A DNA stretch of 34,833 bases from Deltaproteobacteria bacterium (GTDB lineage Bacteria > Desulfobacterota > GWC2-55-46), in the NCBI GenBank assembly GCA_016212705.1, contig JACREU010000071.1, positions 1 through 34,833 on the forward strand, read 5' to 3'. Numbering within the stretch: position 1 is the first letter of the stretch; the number at the start of each line of letters is the position of its first letter. Under the pieces are notes generated by a model. It saw only the letters and a program-made list of their open reading frames with translations. It ran no database searches and was not told the DNA's origin. Both the position numbers and the translations under genes were made by a program. This document shows positions 9,044 through 16,370 of the stretch, piece by piece.

Positions 9044-9258
9044 GACACACCTTGACCGTCTTCAGGCTATCTCTAAAAATTAGTCTCTATCCGTAGAAGC
9101 GCCCCTTCACCCGAGAGCCCCCTTCGCGCGAAGGGGGCTCTCGAAGGAACGAACCTCTAAAAGCTCATCAGGACCTCTGAAAACCTATTCCTCTTTCAAC
9201 GCCCGACAAAGGCCCGCGCATAACGCGGCCCCTCCGGCACCCGCAACCTCCGAGCCAC
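9044..9258 (-). other. hpf-ptsN spacer with repeated motif and palindrome
   Basis: This 215-nt gap has no gene. It contains a 32-nt perfect palindrome (9112-9143) and plus-strand motifs ACCTCTGAAAAC (near 9173), ACCTCTAAAAGC (near 9154) and ATCTCTAAAAATTAG (near 9069). Just after the hpf stop, an imperfect GC-rich stem near 9209-9232 is followed on the minus strand by TTTGT and may be a weak terminator. Confidence 0.5.
9112..9143. repeat. 32-nt perfect palindrome between hpf and ptsN
   Basis: CGAGAGCCCCCTTC (9112-9125) and GAAGGGGGCTCTCG (9130-9143) are exact reverse complements around GCGC. As RNA this gives a 14-bp stem with a tetraloop on either strand. No T-run follows on either side, so it does not look like an intrinsic terminator. 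It could be an mRNA-stabilising or processing hairpin, or a repeat unit. Confidence 0.8.
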
Positions 9259-9792
9259 TTACTTCGTCGTCTCTATGAGGCCGTAGTCGCCGCCGTCGAG
9301 CCTGTATACCACGCTTATGTTGTTCGATGACGAATCCGTGAAGACGAGGAACGCGGACTTGATCGCCTCTACCTGCATGACCGCCTCCTCGACGGACATG
9401 GGTTTCGCGAACTGGTTCTCCTTCCGGACGACCCTCGGGCTTCTCCCTGCCTCAGCCGAGCCTTCGGCGGGAAAACGGATGGAGCCGCCTTCGTTGGTGT
9501 GGGGCTTGTGGTCCTTCACCTTCTCTTTATGCTTCCTTACCTGCTTCTCGAGCTTCTCAAGCACCATGTCTATGGCCGAGTACATGTCCTGGGTGTCGCC
9601 CTGGGCCTTGGTGGTGACGCCGTTGGCGACTATGGTGCAGTCGGCTATGTGCCTTATCTTCTCGACCGAGAGGACCCAATGGACCTCGATCGGATCGAAC
9701 AGATATTTGCCGAGCCTGTCAGTCTTCTCGATAGCATAGCTCTTCAGTGCCTCAGACGATTCCATATGTCTGAATGTAACAGTAACGTGCAT
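9259..9792 (-). CDS. hpf: Ribosome hibernation-promoting factor, long form
   Basis: Binds the small ribosomal subunit in slow growth and promotes inactive ribosome dimers. The N-terminal HPF/YfiA fold (about residues 1-100, with GVTTKAQGDTQDMYSAID) is joined by a charged linker to a C-terminal dimerisation domain (about 125-177, KPMSVEEAVMQVEAIKSAFL and ISVVYRLDGGDYGLIE). The two domains and 177 residues identify the long form. The ATG at 9792 is 6 nt from GGAGGT, whereas the ATG at 9798 directly abuts it, so I prefer 9792. A near-consensus promoter overlaps the end of rpoN and would give a 5' leader of about 180 nt with a strong hairpin. This is likely the first gene of the ptsN-hprK-rapZ-PTS block. 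Confidence 0.96.
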   Translation of the reverse strand: MHVTVTFRHMESSEALKSYAIEKTDRLGKYLFDPIEVHWVLSVEKIRHIADCTIVANGVTTKAQGDTQDMYSAIDMVLEKLEKQVRKHKEKVKDHKPHTNEGGSIRFPAEGSAEAGRSPRVVRKENQFAKPMSVEEAVMQVEAIKSAFLVFTDSSSNNISVVYRLDGGDYGLIETTK

Positions 9793-9811
9793 TTCCATAC
9801 CTCCGGTTTTA

Positions 9812-9850
9812 GGCTATCTCTAAAAATTGCTCTAATTTTTAGAGATGGCC
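9812..9850 (-). promoter_or_regulatory. 17-bp hairpin in the hpf leader
   Basis: The arms 9812-9828 (GGCTATCTCTAAAAATT) and 9834-9850 pair over 17 positions with a single mismatch or wobble around a 5-nt loop. On the minus strand the stem ends about 10 nt before the GGAGG of hpf, so it would lie in the untranslated leader close to the ribosome binding site. There is no proper U-run. One arm closely matches the motif in the ptsN leader. Confidence 0.65.
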
Positions 9851-9981
9851 TTTATTCGTTAAAGACGCTGGGGCCGTACCCCGGCGCGATTAAAAATCAG
9901 CTTGCGTTGTCTTTACGTCTCCACGGCGTCACTTTGGACACTGGCCTCCAGCGGGCCCATACGCCCCGGCGCCAAGGATAC

Positions 9982-10011
9982 ATAATAAAAGCCCCTGGCA
10001 CGAAAAGTCAA
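9982..10011 (-). promoter_or_regulatory. sigma-70-type promoter of hpf
   Basis: On the minus strand, -35 TTGACT (10006-10011) and -10 TATTAT (9982-9987), each five of six matches, are separated by 18 nt. The -35 box directly follows the rpoN stop codon. The predicted start is near 9975, giving a leader of about 180 nt before hpf. Confidence 0.75.
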
Positions 10012-11460
10012 TCAATAATGGGCCTTCCTCCTGCTCGACGAGAGGAAACCCAGCGCCTCCCTGTACTTCGCGGCGGTCCTCCTGGCTATGACTATGCCGG
10101 ACTCACTCAGGACATCGACTATCTGCTTGTCGCTCAACGGGTTCTTGGCGTCCTCGGACTTTATGATGTTGCTGAGCTTCTCTTTTATGTACTCGACGGC
10201 GACGTCGCTGCCGTCCGACGACGACATCCCGGTCGAGAAGAAGTACTTAAGCTCAAAAATGCCGCGCGGGGTCTGTACGTACTTGTTCGATGTGACCCTG
10301 CTGACGGTTGATTCGTGGACGCCGATCTCCCCGGCGATGTTTTTCAAAACGAGTGGCTTCAAGTACTTAAGCCCCCTGTCGAGGAACTCCCTCTGGAACC
10401 TGACTATGCACTCGACGACCCTGTATATTGTGCGCTGTCTCTGGTGGACGCTCTTTATGAGCCATACGGCGCTGCGGAGCTTGTCCTGTATGTAGCCTTT
10501 CGCCTGGTCAGGGACCGCCCCGCTGCCGTTGCCCTTGAGGAGTTGCCTGTAATAGGGGCTTATCTTGAGCTTCGGCATCCCGTCGTCATTAAGCGTAATG
10601 ACGTAGTCGTCGCCTACTTTGGTTATATAGACGTCCGGCACTATGGAGCGCGACTCGTCCGCCCCGAACCCGGCCCCGGGCGTCGGGTTCAGGCACTTGT
10701 TAATGATGCGGCCGGCATCGAATACCTCTTCGATCGTAACGCCAAGGTTCCTTGCTATCGCCTTGTAGTTCTTCCTGCCGAGGTTCTCCAGGTGACGAGA
10801 GATGACATCCTCTACGACCGTATCCCTTACAGGGAGGTTCCTCGCCTGTATGAGCAGGCACTCTCTTAAGTTCCTCGCGCCCACCCCAGACGGGTCGAAC
10901 TGCTGTATGACGCCGAGCACCCTCGCCGAATCCTCGACTGAGGCCCCGGTCAGGGCTGATATTTCCCTTAAAGTGGCGGAATCGTGCTCGTCGTCGCATA
11001 GACTCCCGCGCTCGACAAGCCTCAAATACCCGCCCTCCTCTATATTGCCGATGATGAACTCCCCGAGCCTCAGATCATATTCCGGGAGCCCGTACATGTT
11101 GAGTTGCCGGACGAGGTGCTCGCTCAAGGACCCGCCGGACGACGAGACGTTCGACATGAAGTCGTCCTCTTCGTCGTCCTTTTGGTTAAAATCAATGCCG
11201 GGCCTCGACTCCGACGACGCCGCCAGATACGCGTCCCAGTCGACCTCCGGCCTGGCCGGGGGCTCAGGCGGTACAACGGCCTCGGTCTCAGGGGCCTCCT
11301 CGACGCTGTCCTCGAGGACCGGGTTCGTCTGGACCTCTTCGCGGACCATGTCCACGAGCTCGAGCCTGGAGAGCTGGAGGAGCTTGATCGCCAGCTGGAG
11401 CTGTGGCGTCATCACCAGGTTCTGAGTAAGTTTTAGTTCCTGTTTTAGCTCGTAACCCAT
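10012..11460 (-). CDS. rpoN: RNA polymerase sigma-54 factor
   Basis: Sigma factor for -24/-12 promoters, dependent on enhancer-binding AAA+ activators. The 482 residues have the three usual parts. The N-terminal activator-responsive region begins ELKQELKLTQNLVMTPQLQL. An acidic linker follows (about 60-110). The C-terminal core-binding and DNA-binding region contains LVLKNIAGEIGVHESTVSRV, a helix-turn-helix, and ends in the RpoN box ARRTAAKYREALGF. It lies downstream of lptB, a conserved association in Gram-negative bacteria. The promoter of hpf overlaps its end. The ATG at 11460 is fixed by the conserved N-terminus; only a weak AAGAG ribosome binding site precedes it. Confidence 0.97.
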   Translation of the reverse strand: MGYELKQELKLTQNLVMTPQLQLAIKLLQLSRLELVDMVREEVQTNPVLEDSVEEAPETEAVVPPEPPARPEVDWDAYLAASSESRPGIDFNQKDDEEDDFMSNVSSSGGSLSEHLVRQLNMYGLPEYDLRLGEFIIGNIEEGGYLRLVERGSLCDDEHDSATLREISALTGASVEDSARVLGVIQQFDPSGVGARNLRECLLIQARNLPVRDTVVEDVISRHLENLGRKNYKAIARNLGVTIEEVFDAGRIINKCLNPTPGAGFGADESRSIVPDVYITKVGDDYVITLNDDGMPKLKISPYYRQLLKGNGSGAVPDQAKGYIQDKLRSAVWLIKSVHQRQRTIYRVVECIVRFQREFLDRGLKYLKPLVLKNIAGEIGVHESTVSRVTSNKYVQTPRGIFELKYFFSTGMSSSDGSDVAVEYIKEKLSNIIKSEDAKNPLSDKQIVDVLSESGIVIARRTAAKYREALGFLSSSRRKAHY

Positions 11461-11640
11461 GTCAGCTCTTAAGGTGCGCTGTCGCGTTTTCTATTGCGGT
11501 TGCAAGACCGTATCCGGTCGAGAGCTTCTCAAAAAACCGGAGCGCCCGTTGCGGACCCGGTGTAATCGCGTCTCTTCGATAAATCACGGTATGGAGACCG
11601 CCTCATCGCCAATGCGCTCCACGCGGTGACAAACAAAAAA
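11461..11640. other. lptB-rpoN spacer, no clear feature
   Basis: I see no gene, convincing promoter or terminator in this 180-nt spacer. A small GACCG/CGGTC hairpin near 11505-11520 is present. rpoN is probably read from the upstream lpt promoter or from a weak local promoter that I cannot define. Confidence 0.4.
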
Positions 11641-12363
11641 TTAAAGCCTGAACTTCTCCCCGAGGTAGACCTCGCGGACCTTCTTCGAATCAAGTATCTC
11701 GGTCGGCGTTCCCGTCTTAAGGAGCTTCCCGCTCCCAATTATGTACGCCCTGTCGCAGATCCCGAGTGTCGCGCCGACGTTGTGGTCGGTGACCAGTATC
11801 CCTATCCCTTTTTTCTTGAGATCGAGCATTATGTCCTGTATGTCTCCTACGGCGATGGGGTCTATGCCTGAGAACGGCTCGTCAAGGAGGAGAAAGGACG
11901 GAGAGTTCACAAGGGCCCTTGCTATCTCGACCCTCCTCCTCTCGCCGCCCGAGAGCGCGTAGGCCTTTGTCTTGGCTATGTGCTGGACCCCGAGCTCGTC
12001 AAGGAGCTTTTCAAGCCTCGCATCCATCTCGCTTTTCGGCACTTCAAGGAACTCGAGTATCGACTTTATGTTCTCCTCGACCGTGAGCTTCCTGAATACC
12101 GACGGCTCCTGCGGCAGATAGCTTATGCCGAGGCGCGCCCTCTCGTACATGGGGGTGTGCGTTATGTCGCTCTCCCCAAAAGACACCCTCCCGTCGTCAG
12201 GCGTCACGAGCCCGACTATCATGTAGAACGTAGTGGTCTTGCCCGCGCCGTTGGGGCCGAGGAGGCCGACTATCTCGCCGGGCTCTATGTGAAGGCTTAC
12301 GCCGTCAACGACCTTCCTCTTCTTGTAGGACTTAACGAGGCCCTTTACAGCGAGCTTCTTCAC
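11641..12363 (-). CDS. lptB: Lipopolysaccharide export ABC transporter ATPase LptB
   Basis: Cytoplasmic ATPase that drives extraction of lipopolysaccharide from the inner membrane by LptFG. Visible motifs are Walker [11 protein letters not shown] (about 36-45), the Q-loop [18 protein letters not shown], the signature [15 protein letters not shown] and Walker [14 protein letters not shown]. The 240-residue length is standard. The start is a GTG at 12363 inside the end of lptA, a 32-nt overlap that suggests coupling; AAGGG lies 4 nt upstream. LptF and LptG are not in this window. It is followed by rpoN. Confidence 0.97.
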   Translation of the reverse strand: MKKLAVKGLVKSYKKRKVVDGVSLHIEPGEIVGLLGPNGAGKTTTFYMIVGLVTPDDGRVSFGESDITHTPMYERARLGISYLPQEPSVFRKLTVEENIKSILEFLEVPKSEMDARLEKLLDELGVQHIAKTKAYALSGGERRRVEIARALVNSPSFLLLDEPFSGIDPIAVGDIQDIMLDLKKKGIGILVTDHNVGATLGICDRAYIIGSGKLLKTGTPTEILDSKKVREVYLGEKFRL

Positions 12364-12883
12364 TCGTCCCTTTCTCCCTCACCGCCTCCGGGCACTTCTT
12401 CTCGGGCATTATGACGGCCTTTACCCTGCCGCCCTTGTCGCCCTCGATTACGGCGTTGTCCTCGTCCAGAAATACCGTTATCCGGTCGCCCTTGATGGTG
12501 TCGGTGCATTGCTTCACCTGGGGCCTTCCGGTGAGTATTATCTTCCTCTCGACCCTGTCGTAGACCGCCTTATCAGAGGTCGAGGTCTTGTCGTCCTTGA
12601 ATATCCTTACGTTCCCGCTCGCCTCTATTTCTTTTACGTCATGGGTCTGAGAGTAGCGTATCTGGAGCTCGTCCGAACAAAGCGTGAAGTCCTCGGTCGC
12701 CACGACGTTGCCCCTGAATATGACGAGGTTCTCGTTCGATATCGCCTCCATCTTGTCCGAGGTGACGCTAACCGGCATTCTCGCGCCGGTAGCCGCCATC
12801 GTGCCGTTCGCCTCCATGGCGAATGAACGGCCGGAAAAAACGAGGAGGGCGAGGAGGGCTGTCAAAACTATCTTTTTTTTCAT
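12332..12883 (-). CDS. lptA: Lipopolysaccharide transport periplasmic protein LptA
   Basis: Periplasmic bridge protein that carries lipopolysaccharide from LptC towards the outer membrane. A clear signal peptide ([21 protein letters not shown], cleavage about residue 22) precedes an OstA/LptA-type beta-jellyroll region (about 35-155) with the repeating [13 protein letters not shown] and [11 protein letters not shown] strand pattern. The C-terminus is basic and cysteine-containing ([20 protein letters not shown]). It extends into the overlap with lptB, so its tail may be shaped by that overlap. Start and stop form an ATGA overlap with lptC. Confidence 0.9.
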   Translation of the reverse strand: MKKKIVLTALLALLVFSGRSFAMEANGTMAATGARMPVSVTSDKMEAISNENLVIFRGNVVATEDFTLCSDELQIRYSQTHDVKEIEASGNVRIFKDDKTSTSDKAVYDRVERKIILTGRPQVKQCTDTIKGDRITVFLDEDNAVIEGDKGGRVKAVIMPEKKCPEAVREKGTSEEARCKGPR

Positions 12884-13443
12884 GTCGCGCCTCTGTCCCT
12901 GAAGACCGCTTTAACATCCCTGTTGAGGAGGACCCTCTTGCCCTCAATATCGACAAAAAGGCCGTAACCTTCAATATCCATGTTGCCGGACTTGAATACG
13001 ACCTTTTCCGCGGAGGTTATCTCCTTCTGTTTTATCGAGTACCTGAGCTCAACGGACTCGAGCGTGTAGCCCTCATCCGACAAGACCTTTACATCCCCGG
13101 AGGCGTAGATCTCTCCGGCGGCCTCCCTGAACCTGCCCTGTTTCGCGGTCAATGTGTACGAGCCGCCGCTACGCGGAAAAAACTTCGCCTCTACCGCGTC
13201 GAGGACCGTCAGGTCCTCGTCTTTCGACCTCCTGGCCGAGTCCGCCGTAAGCTCCCATTCGACGTGGCCGTCCTTGGTGCCGGAGTAGCGGACAGTGTCT
13301 ATCTTTACCTCAAGCCTCTTGTCCTCGTTCAGGACCACCTTGAAGCTGTTTTGGGTACGATAATGCACGGAAACGAGAACGATCAGGCTGATTATGGAAA
13401 GGGCGATAAACGCCAGCAGGAAGATCCTTATCTTACGGTTCAT
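12880..13443 (-). CDS. lptC: Lipopolysaccharide export protein LptC
   Basis: Inner-membrane-anchored member of the lipopolysaccharide bridge. An N-terminal membrane segment (about residues 5-27, IFLLAFIALSIISLIVLVSV) is followed by a periplasmic LptC/OstA-type domain (VEWELTADSARRSKDEDLTV, then KQGRFREAAGEIYASGDVKV). I chose the ATG at 13443 (MNRKIRIF) because it places the anchor at the N-terminus and gives the usual length of about 187 residues. The frame continues upstream to a TTG at 13566, which would add 41 residues without family character. Neither start has a strong ribosome binding site. The stop overlaps the lptA start (ATGA). Confidence 0.88.
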   Translation of the reverse strand: MNRKIRIFLLAFIALSIISLIVLVSVHYRTQNSFKVVLNEDKRLEVKIDTVRYSGTKDGHVEWELTADSARRSKDEDLTVLDAVEAKFFPRSGGSYTLTAKQGRFREAAGEIYASGDVKVLSDEGYTLESVELRYSIKQKEITSAEKVVFKSGNMDIEGYGLFVDIEGKRVLLNRDVKAVFRDRGAT

Positions 13444-13609
13444 GGAAGGTCGGCTGGAAGCATCGCATTGGACTTCGTTGGCACGCACGGGAAACCGCGA
13501 CCCGGCCGTTATTGACAGAGAGACCGTCGGCCTTCCACAGCGGCTTAAAATCATCAATTTAATCAATTAGTTATAAGGATATAGACAACCCGGTCAAACC
13601 TTAGCAAGA

Positions 13610-13638
13610 ATTATACCATCAGCAATAGAGGGTGTAAA
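13610..13638 (-). promoter_or_regulatory. sigma-70-type promoter of lptC-lptA-lptB
   Basis: On the minus strand a -35 TTTACA (13633-13638, five of six) and a perfect -10 TATAAT (13610-13615) are 17 nt apart. It lies in the gap between kdsC and lptC, and the predicted start is near 13603. This leaves a leader of about 160 nt if lptC starts at 13443. Confidence 0.82.
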
Positions 13639-13681
13639 GGTTTTTGTCCCCGGAAGGGGTCAAGGTGAGGTAAGGCCGGGT

Positions 13682-14221
13682 TCAGGAGAGGTAATGGCTT
13701 AAAATATCATCCCACCGCGACTGGGCCTTTAGGATGAGTTCGGCGAGCTCACGTACCGCGCCCCTGCCGCCGGGCTTTGACGTGACGTAATCGGCCCTCT
13801 CCTTAACCTCATCCACGGCGTCGGCGACGGTCAGGGCGAGCCCTACCCTTTTGAGGACCGGGAGGTCTATGATATCGTCGCCCACATAGGCTATCTCGTC
13901 GAGCTTGAAAGGTCTTGTCTTGAGTATCTCTTCGAGCCCGGCGAGTTTGTCCTTCATCCCCTGGAAAACGAGCTCTATCCCCAGGTTCGCGGCCCTGTGG
14001 ACTACCGTCTTCGACTCCCGGGCCGTTAAGATGGCTGACTCTATCCCGCCTCTGGCCATGAGCTTTATGCCGTGGCCGTCCCGGACGTCAAATACCTTCG
14101 TCTCCTGCCCCTCGTCGTTATATATTATCCGGCCGTCCGTTAAGACGCCGTCGCAATCGAATATCACGAGCTTAATCTTCTTGAGCTTCTCATGAAGCTT
14201 ATTTTCGTCAAGCACGGACAT
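13682..14221 (-). CDS. kdsC: 3-deoxy-D-manno-octulosonate 8-phosphate phosphatase
   Basis: HAD-family phosphatase that releases KDO from KDO-8-phosphate for the lipopolysaccharide core. The 179 residues carry the nucleophile motif VIFDCDGVLTDGRI (Asp about 22 and 24), the substrate-loop VFDVRDGHGIKLM, the threonine-containing motif ILTAR and the metal motif YVGDDIIDLPVL. The C-terminal SKPGGRGAVRELAELIL is typical of KdsC. It is a stand-alone tetrameric-type phosphatase without a KdsD domain. It lies upstream of lptC but is separated from it by a strong promoter, and it follows the GH57 gene by 20 nt. Confidence 0.95.
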   Translation of the reverse strand: MSVLDENKLHEKLKKIKLVIFDCDGVLTDGRIIYNDEGQETKVFDVRDGHGIKLMARGGIESAILTARESKTVVHRAANLGIELVFQGMKDKLAGLEEILKTRPFKLDEIAYVGDDIIDLPVLKRVGLALTVADAVDEVKERADYVTSKPGGRGAVRELAELILKAQSRWDDILSHYLS

Positions 14222-14241
14222 CTACCTTCTCCGAGACTTTT

Positions 14242-16350
14242 TTATAGACCTTCGACCTTAACCCTGAAGGAGAGCTCCATCTTACCGTCTTTGAGGGCGA
14301 ATGGGAAGAGGAAGACAAGGCACGAACCCTGGTAAATCTTCTCGAACCCTCCCTCGGATAACGATACCGTATGGACCGGGAACCTCCATAGGTCGGCGAT
14401 TCTATCAACCGATATCGTAGCCTTAACCCTGGTGAGGGTGTCTATGAGGCTTATGCTCTCTATCCCGGGTGTTGCGCCCTTTGAGCCGAGCCCGATGTCA
14501 GGGCCGAAGGCGGCGTCGTTAGGCTCATAGAAGCAGGCCGGGCCTTCACAGCAGGGAAGTATCATGTTGAGTTCGACCCCGAAGCGGAAGTCGAATGCGC
14601 CGTGGACCTCGCCCGGCGAAAGCGTGTAGACGACCCTGAACGAGTCGGCGCCGTCCGCGATAAATTCCTTTTTAAGCAACAGGGGACTGCCCCCAGCCTC
14701 GCCGTGCCTTGAGAGCGCGACGCCGTGCCCTTTTACATCGGTTGAGTACCGGCCCCTTGAAAAATCCCCGAGCTCCCCGCATGTGTTCGCGTAGAACGCG
14801 TCTATCGTATCGTCCATAGGGATGAAGTGGTCGACGAACGACGCCCTTCTCGCTGTATCGTATTTTAGGTACTTCCCAAGCCCCTCTTCCTTGACCTTCA
14901 CAATTTCATGTATAGACTTCTGTCCGCCGGCTGACTCAGCGGAATCAGCCTCCGCGATCTTGTAGTGATATCCCTCGTACCACCTCGACAGGGTATTCAA
15001 AAGGTTCACAGCCCTCGGCTTGAAGTCGAGCTCAAGGAGCGCGCCGCCGTTCGCCGGGCTTACAAAGAGGTTAAGCCCCCGCGTCCTTATAAGCGCCTCC
15101 TTGTGGCCGTCGGCGTCGATATCCTCCATCTCCACTGTCGAGAGCACGTTCTCCAAACCGGAATCTATCTTAGAGCGGACCTCGGCCTCTATCAGGTGCT
15201 TGTAGACCTCGGTCCTCAAGTGCGGCAGATACAACCCCCCGAATACGCCGTGCCAGTACGGGTCGTTGCATTGCCCCTTGTAGAGGTGCGTCTCCGCTGT
15301 CATTCGCTCCTCCCTGCTCAGGTTCGGAGCGTTCCTGAGAGCCTTTGACGCCAGCAACATCCTCTTGTGCATCCAGTTCGACTCCGGGTACTTGGAGAAG
15401 AAGTTCCGCCAGATGCCGCCCTGCAGGAACCTCCTTACGCGCTCGCCCTCGGACCATCCCTTTGAATCCTCGACGAGCGACATGTACGCCTTTGAGGCGT
15501 CCGGGGGGAGCGACCACTCTCCCATCTCCATGTAAGAGGTCGCGGGGAGATAGACCTGCCCGACGGGCTCTTCACTGTCTATGTACTCGGCGAAGGTGGC
15601 GGCCGTGACAGAATCTATCCTCTCCTCCAGCGACTTAAGGAAGCTCTCAAGCCAGCCGTCGTCAAAGACCCACTTGTGGGTGTCGGGCCAGACCCCGAAC
15701 TTCTCGCCGTCGTCGCCGTATATGGCCGCGTTGCCTTTCTTCAAATAACCCTTGAGGCCCTTTAAATGCTCGACGACCGCCTCGTTAGGCCTGAAGGGGA
15801 TGAGGTAGCGGAGCGCCTCGCTGCCGGGAAACACCTTGATGACATTACCCTGGTCCTCTGTTATGTAGTAGCCGCCGAGGTCAACTTTACTGAGCCCCGC
15901 CTTTATGAAGTGATAGTCGTCGACGACCAGGTATTCGAGCCCGGCCTTTTTTATGAACGTCGGCAGGGTCGGCTCCCAGACCCTCTCGGCGAGCCAGATG
16001 CCGCGCGGACGCGTCCCGAAGACCTCCTCGATCTTATCCGACATCATCCTTATCTGCCCTATGCGGTCGTCCTCCGGTATGACCGAGAGTATCGGCTCGT
16101 AATAGCCGCCGCCCATTATCTCGACCTGCCTACGATTGACCATCATCTTAAGGAGCTCTATGTACTCCGGGTGCTTATCTACCAGCCAGTCGATGAGATA
16201 TCCGGAATTGTGGAGCGACATCTTGACCGACGGGTACTTCGATATGAGCTGGAGGAAGGGCCAGTAGGACTTCTCGTACGCCTCCTCAAGGACATGGTCG
16301 AAGTTCCCGACAGGCTGGTGGTTGTGTATGCAGAAAAGGAAATAGGTCAT
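14242..16350 (-). CDS. Glycoside hydrolase family 57 alpha-amylase / 4-alpha-glucanotransferase
   Basis: Acts on alpha-1,4-glucans, either hydrolysing them or transferring glucan units; probably cytosolic because no signal peptide is visible. The five GH57 regions are present: HNHQP (about 9-13), GGGYYEP (80-86), WLAERVWEP (119-127, nucleophile Glu about 122), YGDDGEKFG (211-219, acid/base Asp about 214) and TSYMEMGEW. The 702 residues include the central helical and C-terminal beta-rich domains found with the Thermococcus-type 4-alpha-glucanotransferase. This supports glycogen or maltodextrin remodelling. It lies between glcF and kdsC in the same direction, but no other glycogen gene is in the window. 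Exact specificity cannot be set from sequence alone. Confidence 0.9.
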   Translation of the reverse strand: MTYFLFCIHNHQPVGNFDHVLEEAYEKSYWPFLQLISKYPSVKMSLHNSGYLIDWLVDKHPEYIELLKMMVNRRQVEIMGGGYYEPILSVIPEDDRIGQIRMMSDKIEEVFGTRPRGIWLAERVWEPTLPTFIKKAGLEYLVVDDYHFIKAGLSKVDLGGYYITEDQGNVIKVFPGSEALRYLIPFRPNEAVVEHLKGLKGYLKKGNAAIYGDDGEKFGVWPDTHKWVFDDGWLESFLKSLEERIDSVTAATFAEYIDSEEPVGQVYLPATSYMEMGEWSLPPDASKAYMSLVEDSKGWSEGERVRRFLQGGIWRNFFSKYPESNWMHKRMLLASKALRNAPNLSREERMTAETHLYKGQCNDPYWHGVFGGLYLPHLRTEVYKHLIEAEVRSKIDSGLENVLSTVEMEDIDADGHKEALIRTRGLNLFVSPANGGALLELDFKPRAVNLLNTLSRWYEGYHYKIAEADSAESAGGQKSIHEIVKVKEEGLGKYLKYDTARRASFVDHFIPMDDTIDAFYANTCGELGDFSRGRYSTDVKGHGVALSRHGEAGGSPLLLKKEFIADGADSFRVVYTLSPGEVHGAFDFRFGVELNMILPCCEGPACFYEPNDAAFGPDIGLGSKGATPGIESISLIDTLTRVKATISVDRIADLWRFPVHTVSLSEGGFEKIYQGSCLVFLFPFALKDGKMELSFRVKVEGL

Positions 16351-16370
16351 GCTAAAGGGATATACCTCCG

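Noticed and set aside
9044-10011. Sigma-54 promoters in the rpoN-hpf-ptsN region
   Set aside because: A TGGCAC match near 9995 lacks the required TTGC element at the right distance; the site instead falls inside a sigma-70-type promoter.
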